From positions 1-11,791 of the forward strand of contig CAYNDB010000080.1 in assembly GCA_964395915.1 (NCBI GenBank): a stretch of DNA of 11,791 nt. Reading direction: 5' to 3'. Numbering within the stretch: the first letter of the stretch is position 1; each line of letters starts with the position of its first letter. The position numbers and the translations under genes are program-made. Under the pieces are notes generated by a model. That model made no database searches and was not told the DNA's origin. It worked only from the letters and a program-made list of their open reading frames with translations. This document shows, piece after piece, positions 1 through 6,587 of the stretch. The DNA comes from CAYNDB01 sp964395915. GTDB lineage: Bacteria; Nitrospinota_A; UBA7883; JAJRTC01.

Positions 1-221
1 GGTTTCCATGGAAAAATTATAAGCCGACTCTCCCCATATGGCTTCATTTTACTGTCACCAGAACCTGAGTCTTACTAAATTCGAAAAAAAATATGTAGTC
101 ATTTCCACCAGGCCTCTAATCCAAGTTTCAAGCTGGCAAGGGAGATGAGTTAACCCGGATTGCTCGTTGTGATTGTGAAGTCGCCAGTGATTCCAGATAT
201 AAATCCCGCTGACAGCTTTGG
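1..221. other. Window-edge intergenic stretch, no gene recognised
   Basis: This stretch lies downstream of the ftsB-like gene, which ends at 222 on the minus strand. No convincing coding region, tRNA or strong GC-rich hairpin followed by a T-run is seen on either strand. On the minus strand a TATAAT hexamer (16-21) sits just before an ATG (9 to 7) that runs off the window edge. That could be the start of the next leftward gene, but only three codons are visible and no Shine-Dalgarno sequence precedes it, so no gene is called. Confidence 0.4.
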
Positions 222-551
222 TTATTGCTGCTTGGAGATGTCAATATCAGGCGCTCCCAGCCTTTCAGCGTCGACAAACTCGTATACGACCTCGCCCGGT
301 TTAACCAGTCCCAACTTCTCCCGAGCTATAGCGTTTACATATCTCTCACTATGATTCAATGATATAAGCTCCTGTCGATAGCGTTCATTTTCCGCCATCA
401 CGGCGTAGGTATCTTTTTCGATTTTCTCGATGGCGACTTTAAGCTCAGCTACATCCTTAAGGCCATTTTGCTTGAAATAGGCGGTTATGGTAACCGCAAC
501 AAAAAATGCTATGGAAGCCGCAAGTAAAACTGAAGGCCTGTTTTTAGACAT
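222..551 (-). CDS. ftsB: FtsB/DivIC-like septum formation initiator protein
   Basis: This is a small bitopic membrane protein (109 aa) of the FtsB/DivIC family, which links FtsL and FtsQ in the division-septum complex. A hydrophobic segment spans about residues 8-26. It is followed by a coiled-coil-like region at about 30-66, rich in Leu/Ile/Val heptads and charged residues. The family-typical segment AREKLGLVKPGE lies at about 76-87, followed by VVYEF. The length and this three-part layout fit the family. It lies 18 bp downstream of enolase on the same strand; eno next to an ftsB/divIC gene is a known neighbourhood in several proteobacterial groups, which supports the call. No clear Shine-Dalgarno sequence precedes the ATG. 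The symbol follows the family; the protein could equally be named DivIC. Confidence 0.85.
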   Translation of the reverse strand: MSKNRPSVLLAASIAFFVAVTITAYFKQNGLKDVAELKVAIEKIEKDTYAVMAENERYRQELISLNHSERYVNAIAREKLGLVKPGEVVYEFVDAERLGAPDIDISKQQ

Positions 552-569
552 GCGTAATGATACAACAAG

Positions 570-1859
570 TTAGAGCCCGATAGAGGTAAAAACGTCTCTT
601 CCTCTATAGACCGCCTGGGAGCCAAGCTCTTCTTCGATACGCAATAGCTGGTTATATTTTGCGACTCTGTCCGTCCTGCTCATGGAGCCTGTCTTGATCT
701 GGCCGGAGTTTACCGCCACGGCGATGTCGGCTATGGTCGCGTCTTCGGTTTCACCTGAACGGTGGCTGATAACACATGTATACTTGGCCCGTTTCGCCAT
801 CTCGATGGCGTCGAGTGTCTCTGTGACAGTCCCGATCTGGTTTACTTTTATAAGTATCGAGTTCGCCACGCCTTTATCGATACCCTTTTTAAGTATTTTC
901 GTATTGGTGACAAATAAATCGTCGCCAACGATTTGAATCTTGTCACCCAAGGCGTCGGTCAAGGCTTTCCACCCTTTCCAGTCCGCTTCATCAAGTCCGT
1001 CCTCAATGGAAATTATCGGATACTGTCTTACAAGGTCTTCGTAAAATTTGATCATGTCATCGGCCGACTTCATCGGTTTTTTCTCGGCGGCCATGTTGTA
1101 TTTACCTTTTGCGTAAAACTCCGACGCGGCCGGATCCATGGCAAGCAAAACATCTTTACCAGCTTTGTATCCGGCTTTTGTTACAGCTTCCAATATTACT
1201 TCGATAGCCTCGGCGTTGCTTTTAAGGTTTGGCGCGAAGCCACCCTCGTCACCCACCGACGTGTTATATCCTTTTTTCTTTAACACTCCCTTTAAGCTGT
1301 GGAACACTTCGGAGCCGCAACGTATCGCTTTGGAGAAAGATTTAGCCCCCACAGGCATAATCATAAACTCCTGGATATCTACGTTGTTATCGGCATGGGA
1401 GCCGCCGTTGAGAATGTTCATCATAGGCACAGGCAGCTCTTTTGCGTTGGCGCCGCCAAGATACCGGTAGAGCGGCAGTCCAGAGTCGTCGGCCGCGGCT
1501 TTCGCCACCGCCATCGATACACCCAGCATAGCGTTGGCGCCAAACTTTCTTTTATTGTCCGTGCCATCCATCTTTATCATCAGGCCGTCTATTTCAGCCT
1601 GATCCACAGCGCTGCGCCCCAACATCTCCGGGGCGATTTTCGTGTTGATATTCGACACAGCCTTGCCGACGCTTTTGCCGTTGAAACGTTTCTTGTCGCC
1701 ATCGCGCAGTTCCAGCGCCTCTCTTGCGCCTGTGGATGCGCCCGAAGGAACAGCCGCCCGGCCAAATGCGCCGGATTCTAAAAGAACGTCAACTTCAACT
1801 GTAGGGTTGCCACGGGAGTCTATTATCTGCCTGCCTTGAACTTGTACGATATAGCTCAT
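570..1859 (-). CDS. eno: Enolase (phosphopyruvate hydratase)
   Basis: This cytosolic glycolytic enzyme interconverts 2-phosphoglycerate and phosphoenolpyruvate. From the chosen start the protein is 429 aa, the usual bacterial length, and complete. Numbered from that start, visible landmarks are GSHADN with His155, GDEGG with Glu205, Mg ligands in the AMDP (Asp242), SIEDG (Glu286) and GDDLF segments, the enolase signature ILIKVNQIGT with catalytic Lys338, SHRSGETED, and Lys389 in GQIKTGS. All catalytic residues are present. I chose the second ATG (1859) over an in-frame ATG at 1871 because GAGGA (1869-1865) lies 5 nt before it and because enolases normally begin a few residues before the IVQVQGRQIIDSRGNPT segment. 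The region upstream runs into the 100-N assembly gap, so part of the promoter region may be missing. It is likely co-transcribed with the ftsB-like gene. Confidence 0.97.
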   Translation of the reverse strand: MSYIVQVQGRQIIDSRGNPTVEVDVLLESGAFGRAAVPSGASTGAREALELRDGDKKRFNGKSVGKAVSNINTKIAPEMLGRSAVDQAEIDGLMIKMDGTDNKRKFGANAMLGVSMAVAKAAADDSGLPLYRYLGGANAKELPVPMMNILNGGSHADNNVDIQEFMIMPVGAKSFSKAIRCGSEVFHSLKGVLKKKGYNTSVGDEGGFAPNLKSNAEAIEVILEAVTKAGYKAGKDVLLAMDPAASEFYAKGKYNMAAEKKPMKSADDMIKFYEDLVRQYPIISIEDGLDEADWKGWKALTDALGDKIQIVGDDLFVTNTKILKKGIDKGVANSILIKVNQIGTVTETLDAIEMAKRAKYTCVISHRSGETEDATIADIAVAVNSGQIKTGSMSRTDRVAKYNQLLRIEEELGSQAVYRGRDVFTSIGL

Positions 1860-1982
1860 TTCATTCCTCACAAAAGGGCGGTGTTATTTACCTTCGATGA
1901 ATTAAGCGTAATAGACAAACGAATGATAAGCAACCATGTTTATGACACAAGGTAAAAGAAATCCGGAGCTTGGCAGGTGGCT

Positions 1983-2082
1983 NNNNNNNNNNNNNNNNNN
2001 NNNNNNNNNNNNNNNNNNNNNNNNNNNNNNNNNNNNNNNNNNNNNNNNNNNNNNNNNNNNNNNNNNNNNNNNNNNNNNNNNN
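1983..2082. other. Assembly gap of 100 Ns
   Basis: Exactly 100 undetermined bases, the conventional filler for a scaffold join of unknown size. It lies between the upstream region of enolase and the 3' end of the FmdE-like gene. Any open frame crossing it is artefactual, and a short gene or repeat may be hidden here. The real distance between the flanking genes is therefore unknown. Confidence 0.95.
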
Positions 2083-2109
2083 CTTCGCTTAGTCCAGAAT
2101 GACCGGAGA

Positions 2110-2137
2110 AAATAGCGTTTCAACCAAGCAGCTATTT
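2110..2137 (-). terminator. Possible weak hairpin terminator of the FmdE-like gene
   Basis: Perfect 7-bp inverted repeat AAATAGC/GCTATTT (2110-2116 and 2131-2137) with a 14-nt loop. It overlaps the TAG stop codon of the leftward gene. Read on the minus strand, the distal arm runs into TTTTC. The stem is AT-rich and the loop is long, so terminator activity is only a possibility. Confidence 0.3.
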
Positions 2138-2779
2138 AATTCTTTCGACTGTAAAAACGCCGGGATGGTCTTCGAGTAGTATTTTTCTGTTTTTCCCCTG
2201 CCAGAACCGGAAAAATTTCTCGCGTTCTTCGTTGGTTGGGTCGCCATGAATAGCCGTGGTCATCATTTGCGCGTTTTCCCGGTCTTCATCACTCATGGGA
2301 ATAAGGCCTGGGTTTGCATATACGGCGACTTTCTCTCCCGTATCAACCCTTTCAAACTCCGCCATTATGGCGTTTCCCGCTCCCTTATTCAGGTTTTCGT
2401 CATATTCAAATTTCCCGGCGCGAACATGTTTCCCGCCCAGTCCTTTGAAGCCGGTTTCAATCGCCGCCCCTGTAATATATTGGATTACCTGGCCTATAGG
2501 GCCGTTTGCTCCGAAGTCTCGCGGGCCGGCAAAGCGAACGACGATGCCGCCCCTCTCCGGTAATTGGTTTCCATACAGTTCTTTTAAAGCAAGTTTCGTC
2601 ATCTGAAACGCGGAGGATACCGATGCGCAAGCGTGCCCTGCGGCTTTCACACAATCCGTATAGCTGTAATATATTGGTTCGTCATCGTTTATGGCTCCCA
2701 GCGCGGACGCCAGAGGATCCCGCATAGCTATAGGATCGACAAGCGAATAGAACTCCTGCTTCCAATTAGTATGAGACAT
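2132..2779 (-). CDS. FmdE-like protein (FmdE family, function unknown)
   Basis: Soluble 215-aa protein with no signal peptide or membrane segment. Residues about 38-115 resemble the FmdE domain, named for a gene of the molybdenum formylmethanofuran dehydrogenase operon. Cys43, Gly48-His49 and Cys51 form a C-x5-H-x-C cluster that could bind a metal. They are followed by a helix (FQMTKLALKELYG), a GGIVV strand and a Gly-rich GPIGQVIQYITGAA segment. The role of bacterial FmdE-like proteins is mostly unknown; metal or pterin binding is often proposed. Nothing here suggests methanogenesis. AAGG (2790-2787) lies 7 nt before the ATG and supports this start. The upstream DUF542 gene is 63 bp away on the same strand, so the two may be one transcript. 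The family assignment comes from pattern recognition and is moderately sure; the biochemical role is not known. Confidence 0.55.
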   Translation of the reverse strand: MSHTNWKQEFYSLVDPIAMRDPLASALGAINDDEPIYYSYTDCVKAAGHACASVSSAFQMTKLALKELYGNQLPERGGIVVRFAGPRDFGANGPIGQVIQYITGAAIETGFKGLGGKHVRAGKFEYDENLNKGAGNAIMAEFERVDTGEKVAVYANPGLIPMSDEDRENAQMMTTAIHGDPTNEEREKFFRFWQGKNRKILLEDHPGVFTVERIK

Positions 2780-2842
2780 ATACAGACCTTATTCCTTCTA
2801 GGATAAAACTCATTTTTTTCAAGACGTGGTATTCCGTTTAGC

Positions 2843-3049
2843 TTATTTATTAGCGCCAGTAATATCGTTAAGCTCTTTAATAAGCTTGGGAACGTTAATA
2901 CCTAAAGACGCAGCGGCGGTTGAGATAAACTCCGCTCCTCCGCAACATGTGTCGAAACCATAATCGCTAAAGATTTTCATGGTTTCGGGGTATTTGTTCA
3001 CCACATCATTTATAGTCATACTCGGTTTGATCATCAGCGTTTCACTCAT
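2843..3049 (-). CDS. Stand-alone DUF542/ScdA-N domain protein (RIC N-terminal-like)
   Basis: Small protein (68 aa from the chosen start) matching the N-terminal DUF542 domain of ScdA/YtfE/RIC, the di-iron proteins that repair iron-sulfur clusters after nitrosative or oxidative damage. Visible marks are a TINDVV..YP segment, then GFDTCCGG with the invariant Cys-Cys pair, and a closing helix around SLGINVPKLIKELNDI. The hemerythrin-like di-iron domain that follows in full-length RIC is absent, so this is the isolated Cys-pair domain. Such short versions are known, but their role is unclear; thiol redox chemistry or partner binding is possible. I chose ATG 3049 because GGAG lies just upstream, though its spacing is short, and because the domain begins right after it. 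An in-frame ATG at 3088 would add 13 residues that look non-family. It is probably co-transcribed with the FmdE-like gene downstream. Confidence 0.8.
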   Translation of the reverse strand: MSETLMIKPSMTINDVVNKYPETMKIFSDYGFDTCCGGAEFISTAAASLGINVPKLIKELNDITGANK

Positions 3050-3070
3050 ATCTCCAATATGTAGCTTTAG

Positions 3071-3099
3071 ACTATATATGAAAAGCAAAATTAATACAA
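3071..3099 (-). promoter_or_regulatory. Possible sigma-70-type promoter for the DUF542 gene
   Basis: On the minus strand TTGTAT (3099-3094) and TATAGT (3076-3071) are separated by exactly 17 bp. The -10 matches the consensus in five of six positions, the -35 only in three of six. Transcription would begin about 15 nt before the ATG at 3049, leaving room for the GGAG seen there. This is a pattern match only. Confidence 0.35.
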
Positions 3100-3155
3100 A
3101 ACACGACTTATATCATGCGCCAAATTCGGTGGAAAAGCGTCATAAACGGTTTTGT

Positions 3156-3172
3156 ATACCATATGATACCAT
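3156..3172 (+). repeat. Two ATACCAT direct repeats before ispE
   Basis: ATACCAT occurs at 3156-3162 and again at 3166-3172, a period of 10 bp (one helical turn), ending 9 nt before the ispE start. A -10-like TATGAT (3162-3167) lies inside the pair, but only a poor -35 is found 17 bp upstream. If this is the promoter, the ispE leader would be only about 8 nt, which agrees with the absence of a Shine-Dalgarno sequence. It may be an operator or chance. Confidence 0.25.
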
Positions 3173-3181
3173 TTAGCCGTT

Positions 3182-4042
3182 ATGGAGAAAACATATGAGT
3201 CTTTGGCGAAGATCAACCTGTTTCTCAAGGTCACAGGGAAAAGGCCGAATGGATATCACGAGATAATCTCGATTTTCCAGAAAATATCCCTTCTCGACAC
3301 CATCACATTCAAATTAAACGGCTCCAGTAAAATCAGCCTTCAATGCGACCATCCAAATGTGCCTGTCGATGGGAGCAATCTCATTGTAAAAGCCGCCGAA
3401 GCATTGCGCAAATTTACGCAATGTGGATATGGGGCGGACATCACTCTTAAAAAAAATATCCCGGTAGCGGCTGGGCTTGGCGGCGGGAGCTCCAATTCGG
3501 CGACAACGCTTGTGGCTCTCAACGAGCTTTGGGGGCTTGACCTCTCAACAAGGGAACTTGAGGAAATGGCGTTTAAACTGGGAGCGGACGTGCCGTTTTT
3601 CCTAAACAGCTCCCTTGCGCTGGTGGAGGGCGCCGGGGAGAGGGTTACACCTTTAGCGCCCAGGAAAAGCATCCCTATTCTCCTTGTAAATCCGGGGTTT
3701 GCCATATCAGCTAAAGACGCATACCAGAAATCGAATTTTAATTTTAATCCCGTCGAACCGCGCGAATCAGTTCTAAATGACATGGAGTCTGGCGAACCGG
3801 CAAGAATAGCAAAACACCTTATGAATGATCTTCAGCCATGGGCCTTGAAGACATATCCTGAATTGAAAACGCTCAAAAACAAGATGGAGTCGTTAAAACC
3901 CGCTCCGCTTGGAGTTTTGATGTCCGGGAGCGGCCCGACACTTTTTGCGACCTACGATAGCCTGGAATCTTGCAACGCCGCAAAGAGAAAAATTGAAAAA
4001 ACAGTAGATTTTGTGTCATGTGAAAAGACCGTAACTACTTGA
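3182..4042 (+). CDS. ispE: 4-diphosphocytidyl-2-C-methyl-D-erythritol kinase
   Basis: IspE phosphorylates CDP-methylerythritol at the 2-OH using ATP, a step of the MEP (non-mevalonate) isoprenoid pathway in the cytosol. The 286-aa length is normal. GHMP-kinase marks are all visible: AKINLFL near the N terminus with Lys10, the ATP-binding PVAAGLGGGSSNSATTL (94-110), GADVPFF with the catalytic Asp136, and the third motif GVLMSGSGPTLFA (244-256). The start gives the usual N terminus a few residues before AKINL. No Shine-Dalgarno sequence is apparent, so the mRNA may have a very short leader. It is divergent from the DUF542 gene (132 bp between the two starts) and is followed by 154 bp before the sigma-54 activator, so it is probably its own transcription unit. 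In many genomes ispE is next to ribose-phosphate pyrophosphokinase; not so here. Confidence 0.96.
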   Translation: MEKTYESLAKINLFLKVTGKRPNGYHEIISIFQKISLLDTITFKLNGSSKISLQCDHPNVPVDGSNLIVKAAEALRKFTQCGYGADITLKKNIPVAAGLGGGSSNSATTLVALNELWGLDLSTRELEEMAFKLGADVPFFLNSSLALVEGAGERVTPLAPRKSIPILLVNPGFAISAKDAYQKSNFNFNPVEPRESVLNDMESGEPARIAKHLMNDLQPWALKTYPELKTLKNKMESLKPAPLGVLMSGSGPTLFATYDSLESCNAAKRKIEKTVDFVSCEKTVTT

Positions 4043-4096
4043 TCTACCAGGGGTGCAGAGTAAATATTGCTTGGGGAAAAGAAAATCTAATAAAAG

Positions 4097-4134
4097 ATAC
4101 ACCTTTTAGGTCTTTCCGCTGGAAATGGGTGTAT
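4097..4134. repeat. Nested inverted repeat upstream of the sigma-54 activator
   Basis: An outer perfect 7-bp pair, ATACACC (4097-4103) and GGTGTAT (4128-4134), encloses an inner perfect 5-bp pair, TTTCC (4113-4117) and GGAAA (4121-4125), with a 3-nt loop. No T-run follows, so it is a poor candidate for the ispE terminator. Its right arm overlaps the direct repeats that follow, which fits a protein-binding site in the regulator's promoter region. An RNA hairpin is also possible. Confidence 0.4.
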
Positions 4135-4147
4135 ACTTGTGTATACT
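4129..4147 (+). promoter_or_regulatory. Tandem GTGTATACT repeats with -10-like TATACT
   Basis: GTGTATACT occurs at 4129-4137 and 4139-4147, exactly 10 bp apart, so both copies face the same side of the helix. Each contains the self-palindrome GTATAC. TATACT in either copy matches five of six bases of a sigma-70 -10 box, but the -35 is weak. The site lies 49-67 bp before the activator start and may combine promoter and operator, for example for autoregulation or a second regulator. Confidence 0.4.
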
Positions 4148-4196
4148 ATTAATGGTTGTTGAACCTTGCGGCATATTATAAGGCTATCACCCAGCC

Positions 4197-5702
4197 ATGA
4201 AAAGCGGTGTAAAGATTATGAATGATAGAAAAAACGTTGAGTTCTTTAAGGATGTCGCTGATCTAATCAACTCGGTCGCCGACCTCGATAATCTTCTAAA
4301 TATTTTAATAATATCCGCAACCAGAATGATGTCCGCAAAAGCCGCCTCACTTTTGCTGGTTGATAAAAAAACCAAAAAGCTTTTTTTCCATATCGCCGTT
4401 GGCGAGAACACAGAAGATATAAAGCACTTTGAGCTTGAAAAGGGCGAGGGAATCGCAGGATGGGTGGCTGAAAACAACCAGCCTTTGCTCGTCCGGGATG
4501 TTGCTTCAGACCCTCGCTGGTCCCCTACCGTATCGAAATCGGTTGGCATGCGGACACAGTCGATAGCCTGTGTTCCCCTGAGAGTAAATAACGAAGTTAT
4601 AGGTGTGCTTGAAATAATAGACCGCGAGGACGGAAAGCCCTTAAGACATGAAGACCTTGATCATTTGCAAACATATTCCGATCTGGCCGCGCTGGCTCTT
4701 ACAAAAGCGCAAAGTTTCAGCGAAGTTGAGAAAAAGAATATCGAGCTTAAAAAAGAGCTGGCCGACAAACGTATGATTATCGGCGAGTCGAAAACGTTGA
4801 AAAAGGCTCTTGATGACTGCCAGAAAGTGGCCGGATCAAAAGCCACCACGCTTATCACTGGCGAATCTGGCACAGGTAAGGAGCTGTTTGCGCGGCTTAT
4901 CCACGATCTGTCCCCACGAAAAGACAAACCGATGATCGTGGTAAATTGTGGCGCATTACCTGAAACGCTTCTGGAGAGAGAGTTGTTTGGTCATGAAAAG
5001 GGAGCGTTTACCGGAGCCGATGAGCAAAAACTGGGCCTGTTCGAGGCGGCTGACACAGGAACAATATTTTTGGATGAAATAGGCGAAACCAGCCAGGCCA
5101 TGCAGGTTAAATTGTTGCGAGTATTGCAGGAAGGGGCTTTTACAAGGGTCGGCGGGCAGAAAACTATTAATATCGATGTCAGGGTCGTCGCGGCGACTAA
5201 TAAAGACCTGGACAAAATTGTTCTAAAAGGAGAGTTTCGTAAAGACCTCTATTACAGGCTTAACGTTGTTCATATAAATCTTCCGTCGTTAAAGGACCGG
5301 CGGGAAGATATTACTTTGCTGGCGGAAAGTTTCCTGCGCAGAATAGCGCGAGACCTGAACCGACTTTTTAAAGGCTTCACGCCTGAGGCGATCAACGCCC
5401 TTAAAATCTATTCATGGCCCGGCAATATCAGGCAGCTTGAGAATGCGGTTGAGCGCGCGATTATCATGAGCGATTCCGACAGGATCCGTCTTGAAGACCT
5501 GCCTCCAGAAATCACCGAGATTAAAACAAACGATATTCAGATCGGACGATCCTTAAAAGACGCCCAAGAGCATTTCAAAAAGAACTTTATATTACAATCA
5601 CTCTCCCTGTGCGGAGGCAATAAAACGAAAACCGCAAAAATACTCGATATCCAGCGCACATATCTTAGCAGGCTAATTAAAGAACTCAATATCGAGGCGT
5701 AG
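4197..5702 (+). CDS. GAF-domain sigma-54-dependent transcriptional activator
   Basis: Cytosolic enhancer-binding protein of 501 aa. Residues about 18-170 form a GAF sensor domain (KAASLLLVD, GEGIAGWVAE, GVLEIIDRED). An AAA+ sigma-54 interaction domain spans about 193-422: Walker A GESGTGKE (222-229), the sigma-54-contacting GAFTGA loop (269-274), Walker B GTIFLDE (288-294), VVAATN sensor I, the FRKDLYYRLNV arginine-finger region, and WPGNIRQLEN sensor II. A Fis-type helix-turn-helix (GGNKTKTAKIL...YLSRLIKEL) closes the protein. All motifs needed to open sigma-54 promoters are intact. There is no receiver domain, so it probably responds to a small ligand or redox state through GAF, like NifA/NorR-type activators. 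A second in-frame ATG at 4218 has a GGTG 8 nt upstream and could be the real start. It heads the tightly spaced efflux gene set, so local control is a reasonable inference. No matching -24/-12 promoter was found in the gaps examined. Confidence 0.93.
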   Translation: MKSGVKIMNDRKNVEFFKDVADLINSVADLDNLLNILIISATRMMSAKAASLLLVDKKTKKLFFHIAVGENTEDIKHFELEKGEGIAGWVAENNQPLLVRDVASDPRWSPTVSKSVGMRTQSIACVPLRVNNEVIGVLEIIDREDGKPLRHEDLDHLQTYSDLAALALTKAQSFSEVEKKNIELKKELADKRMIIGESKTLKKALDDCQKVAGSKATTLITGESGTGKELFARLIHDLSPRKDKPMIVVNCGALPETLLERELFGHEKGAFTGADEQKLGLFEAADTGTIFLDEIGETSQAMQVKLLRVLQEGAFTRVGGQKTINIDVRVVAATNKDLDKIVLKGEFRKDLYYRLNVVHINLPSLKDRREDITLLAESFLRRIARDLNRLFKGFTPEAINALKIYSWPGNIRQLENAVERAIIMSDSDRIRLEDLPPEITEIKTNDIQIGRSLKDAQEHFKKNFILQSLSLCGGNKTKTAKILDIQRTYLSRLIKELNIEA

Positions 5703-5737
5703 CGGCGTCCTCTATAACTCTTTCTGGAGCGGAAAAA

Positions 5738-6550
5738 ATGGAGGGTTGGCCGCTAATTGTTTTGGGGATCGCTCTCGCGGTCATCATCGCAAGCCGCTTG
5801 CGTTCAGATACCACAATGTCATCTCCTGAAAGTTTCTCACAAGCGGATATTGGTCAACTGCGATCGTCAGATCATAACGGTGTCTTCAACGTTAAGGTGG
5901 TGGCTGTTGAGTTCGACGAGGTTGGCCCTGTTATATATGTCAACGGCGAGTTTCGAAATATGGACGAGCGGCTGGAAATCGATATTGTGTCTGCGGAAAT
6001 ATCGACCGGCGCCATGGAGGAAATGTTTCTCTCTTTCGACCCAGGTGTGGAAGATCGCTCCAGCGGTTCTCGAATTGGCGGTCTTGTCAGCTTCATATCT
6101 CCCGTTTCGCTCGAGCCGTATGAAAAAGGAATGTTCCGCGCCCCGCTTTTCTCTCCGGACAGGGAAGAGCGGATGAACGAAATCGTGGAGAGGCTCGACT
6201 TATCGGCGATCAGAATGGTGGAGAAATTCGACATGGAATTCGGTGAATATTCGCTTGAAGGAAAATCGTTTGAGAGGCTTTCCCATGATTTTATTCGCGA
6301 CCGCGTTATACAGGAAATTCGCCGTGAAATAGAAAAAGAATTTATTTGGCGGGCGGGCGACACGAACGTAACCCTGAATTATTTAACAGTTGACGACGAG
6401 CTTGTCGAATCCGTTCATACAAAGCTTCACATGACCCAAAGCGCCGTTGAAACGTTACGAAATAACATCGACACTTTAATAGTAAATTCATTGCGCCAGG
6501 AGCTGGAGATCAGCCTTGATGTGTACAATTCCATAGTGTATGAACAGTGA
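5738..6550 (+). CDS. Membrane-anchored protein of unknown function
   Basis: I do not recognise this 270-aa protein. An N-terminal hydrophobic stretch (about residues 5-18, PLIVLGIALAVIIA) is followed by Ser-Arg and Leu-Arg, which suggests an uncleaved signal anchor. The remainder (about 25-270) is hydrophilic and strongly acidic, with Glu/Asp-rich beta-type segments early (about 50-90, VVAVEFDEVGPVIYVNGEF) and helices rich in Arg/Glu late (about 177-265). No Cys residue, no heme or nucleotide motif, and no repeat is seen. A GGAG lies about 10 nt before the ATG. It sits 35 bp after the sigma-54 activator and 37 bp before the RND adaptor, all on the same strand, so it may be co-expressed. It could be an accessory factor of the efflux system or a partner of the regulator, but the sequence alone does not show this. 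Confidence 0.75.
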   Translation: MEGWPLIVLGIALAVIIASRLRSDTTMSSPESFSQADIGQLRSSDHNGVFNVKVVAVEFDEVGPVIYVNGEFRNMDERLEIDIVSAEISTGAMEEMFLSFDPGVEDRSSGSRIGGLVSFISPVSLEPYEKGMFRAPLFSPDREERMNEIVERLDLSAIRMVEKFDMEFGEYSLEGKSFERLSHDFIRDRVIQEIRREIEKEFIWRAGDTNVTLNYLTVDDELVESVHTKLHMTQSAVETLRNNIDTLIVNSLRQELEISLDVYNSIVYEQ

Positions 6551-6587
6551 CCTGTTTATACAGATATGGTGAAAATTCTTTCCTGTT

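Noticed and set aside
1299..1781. Long open frame on the plus strand opposite enolase
   Set aside because: It is fully antisense to a complete, well-conserved enolase; its product is rich in His/Arg with no domain pattern, as expected from a shadow frame.
1886..1952. Possible enolase promoter on the minus strand (TTGTGT, 16 bp, TATCAT)
   Set aside because: The -35 matches only three of six bases, several alternatives of equal weakness exist in this AT-rich stretch, and the nearby assembly gap may hide the real promoter.
1902..2123. Open frame on the minus strand spanning the N run
   Set aside because: About half of it is undetermined bases and the flanks show no family resemblance or ribosome-binding site; it exists only because Ns cannot contain stops.
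4153..4169. Sigma-54-like TGG...TTGC sequence upstream of the activator
   Set aside because: GG and GC are separated by 12 nt rather than the required 10, and the surrounding bases do not match the -24 consensus.
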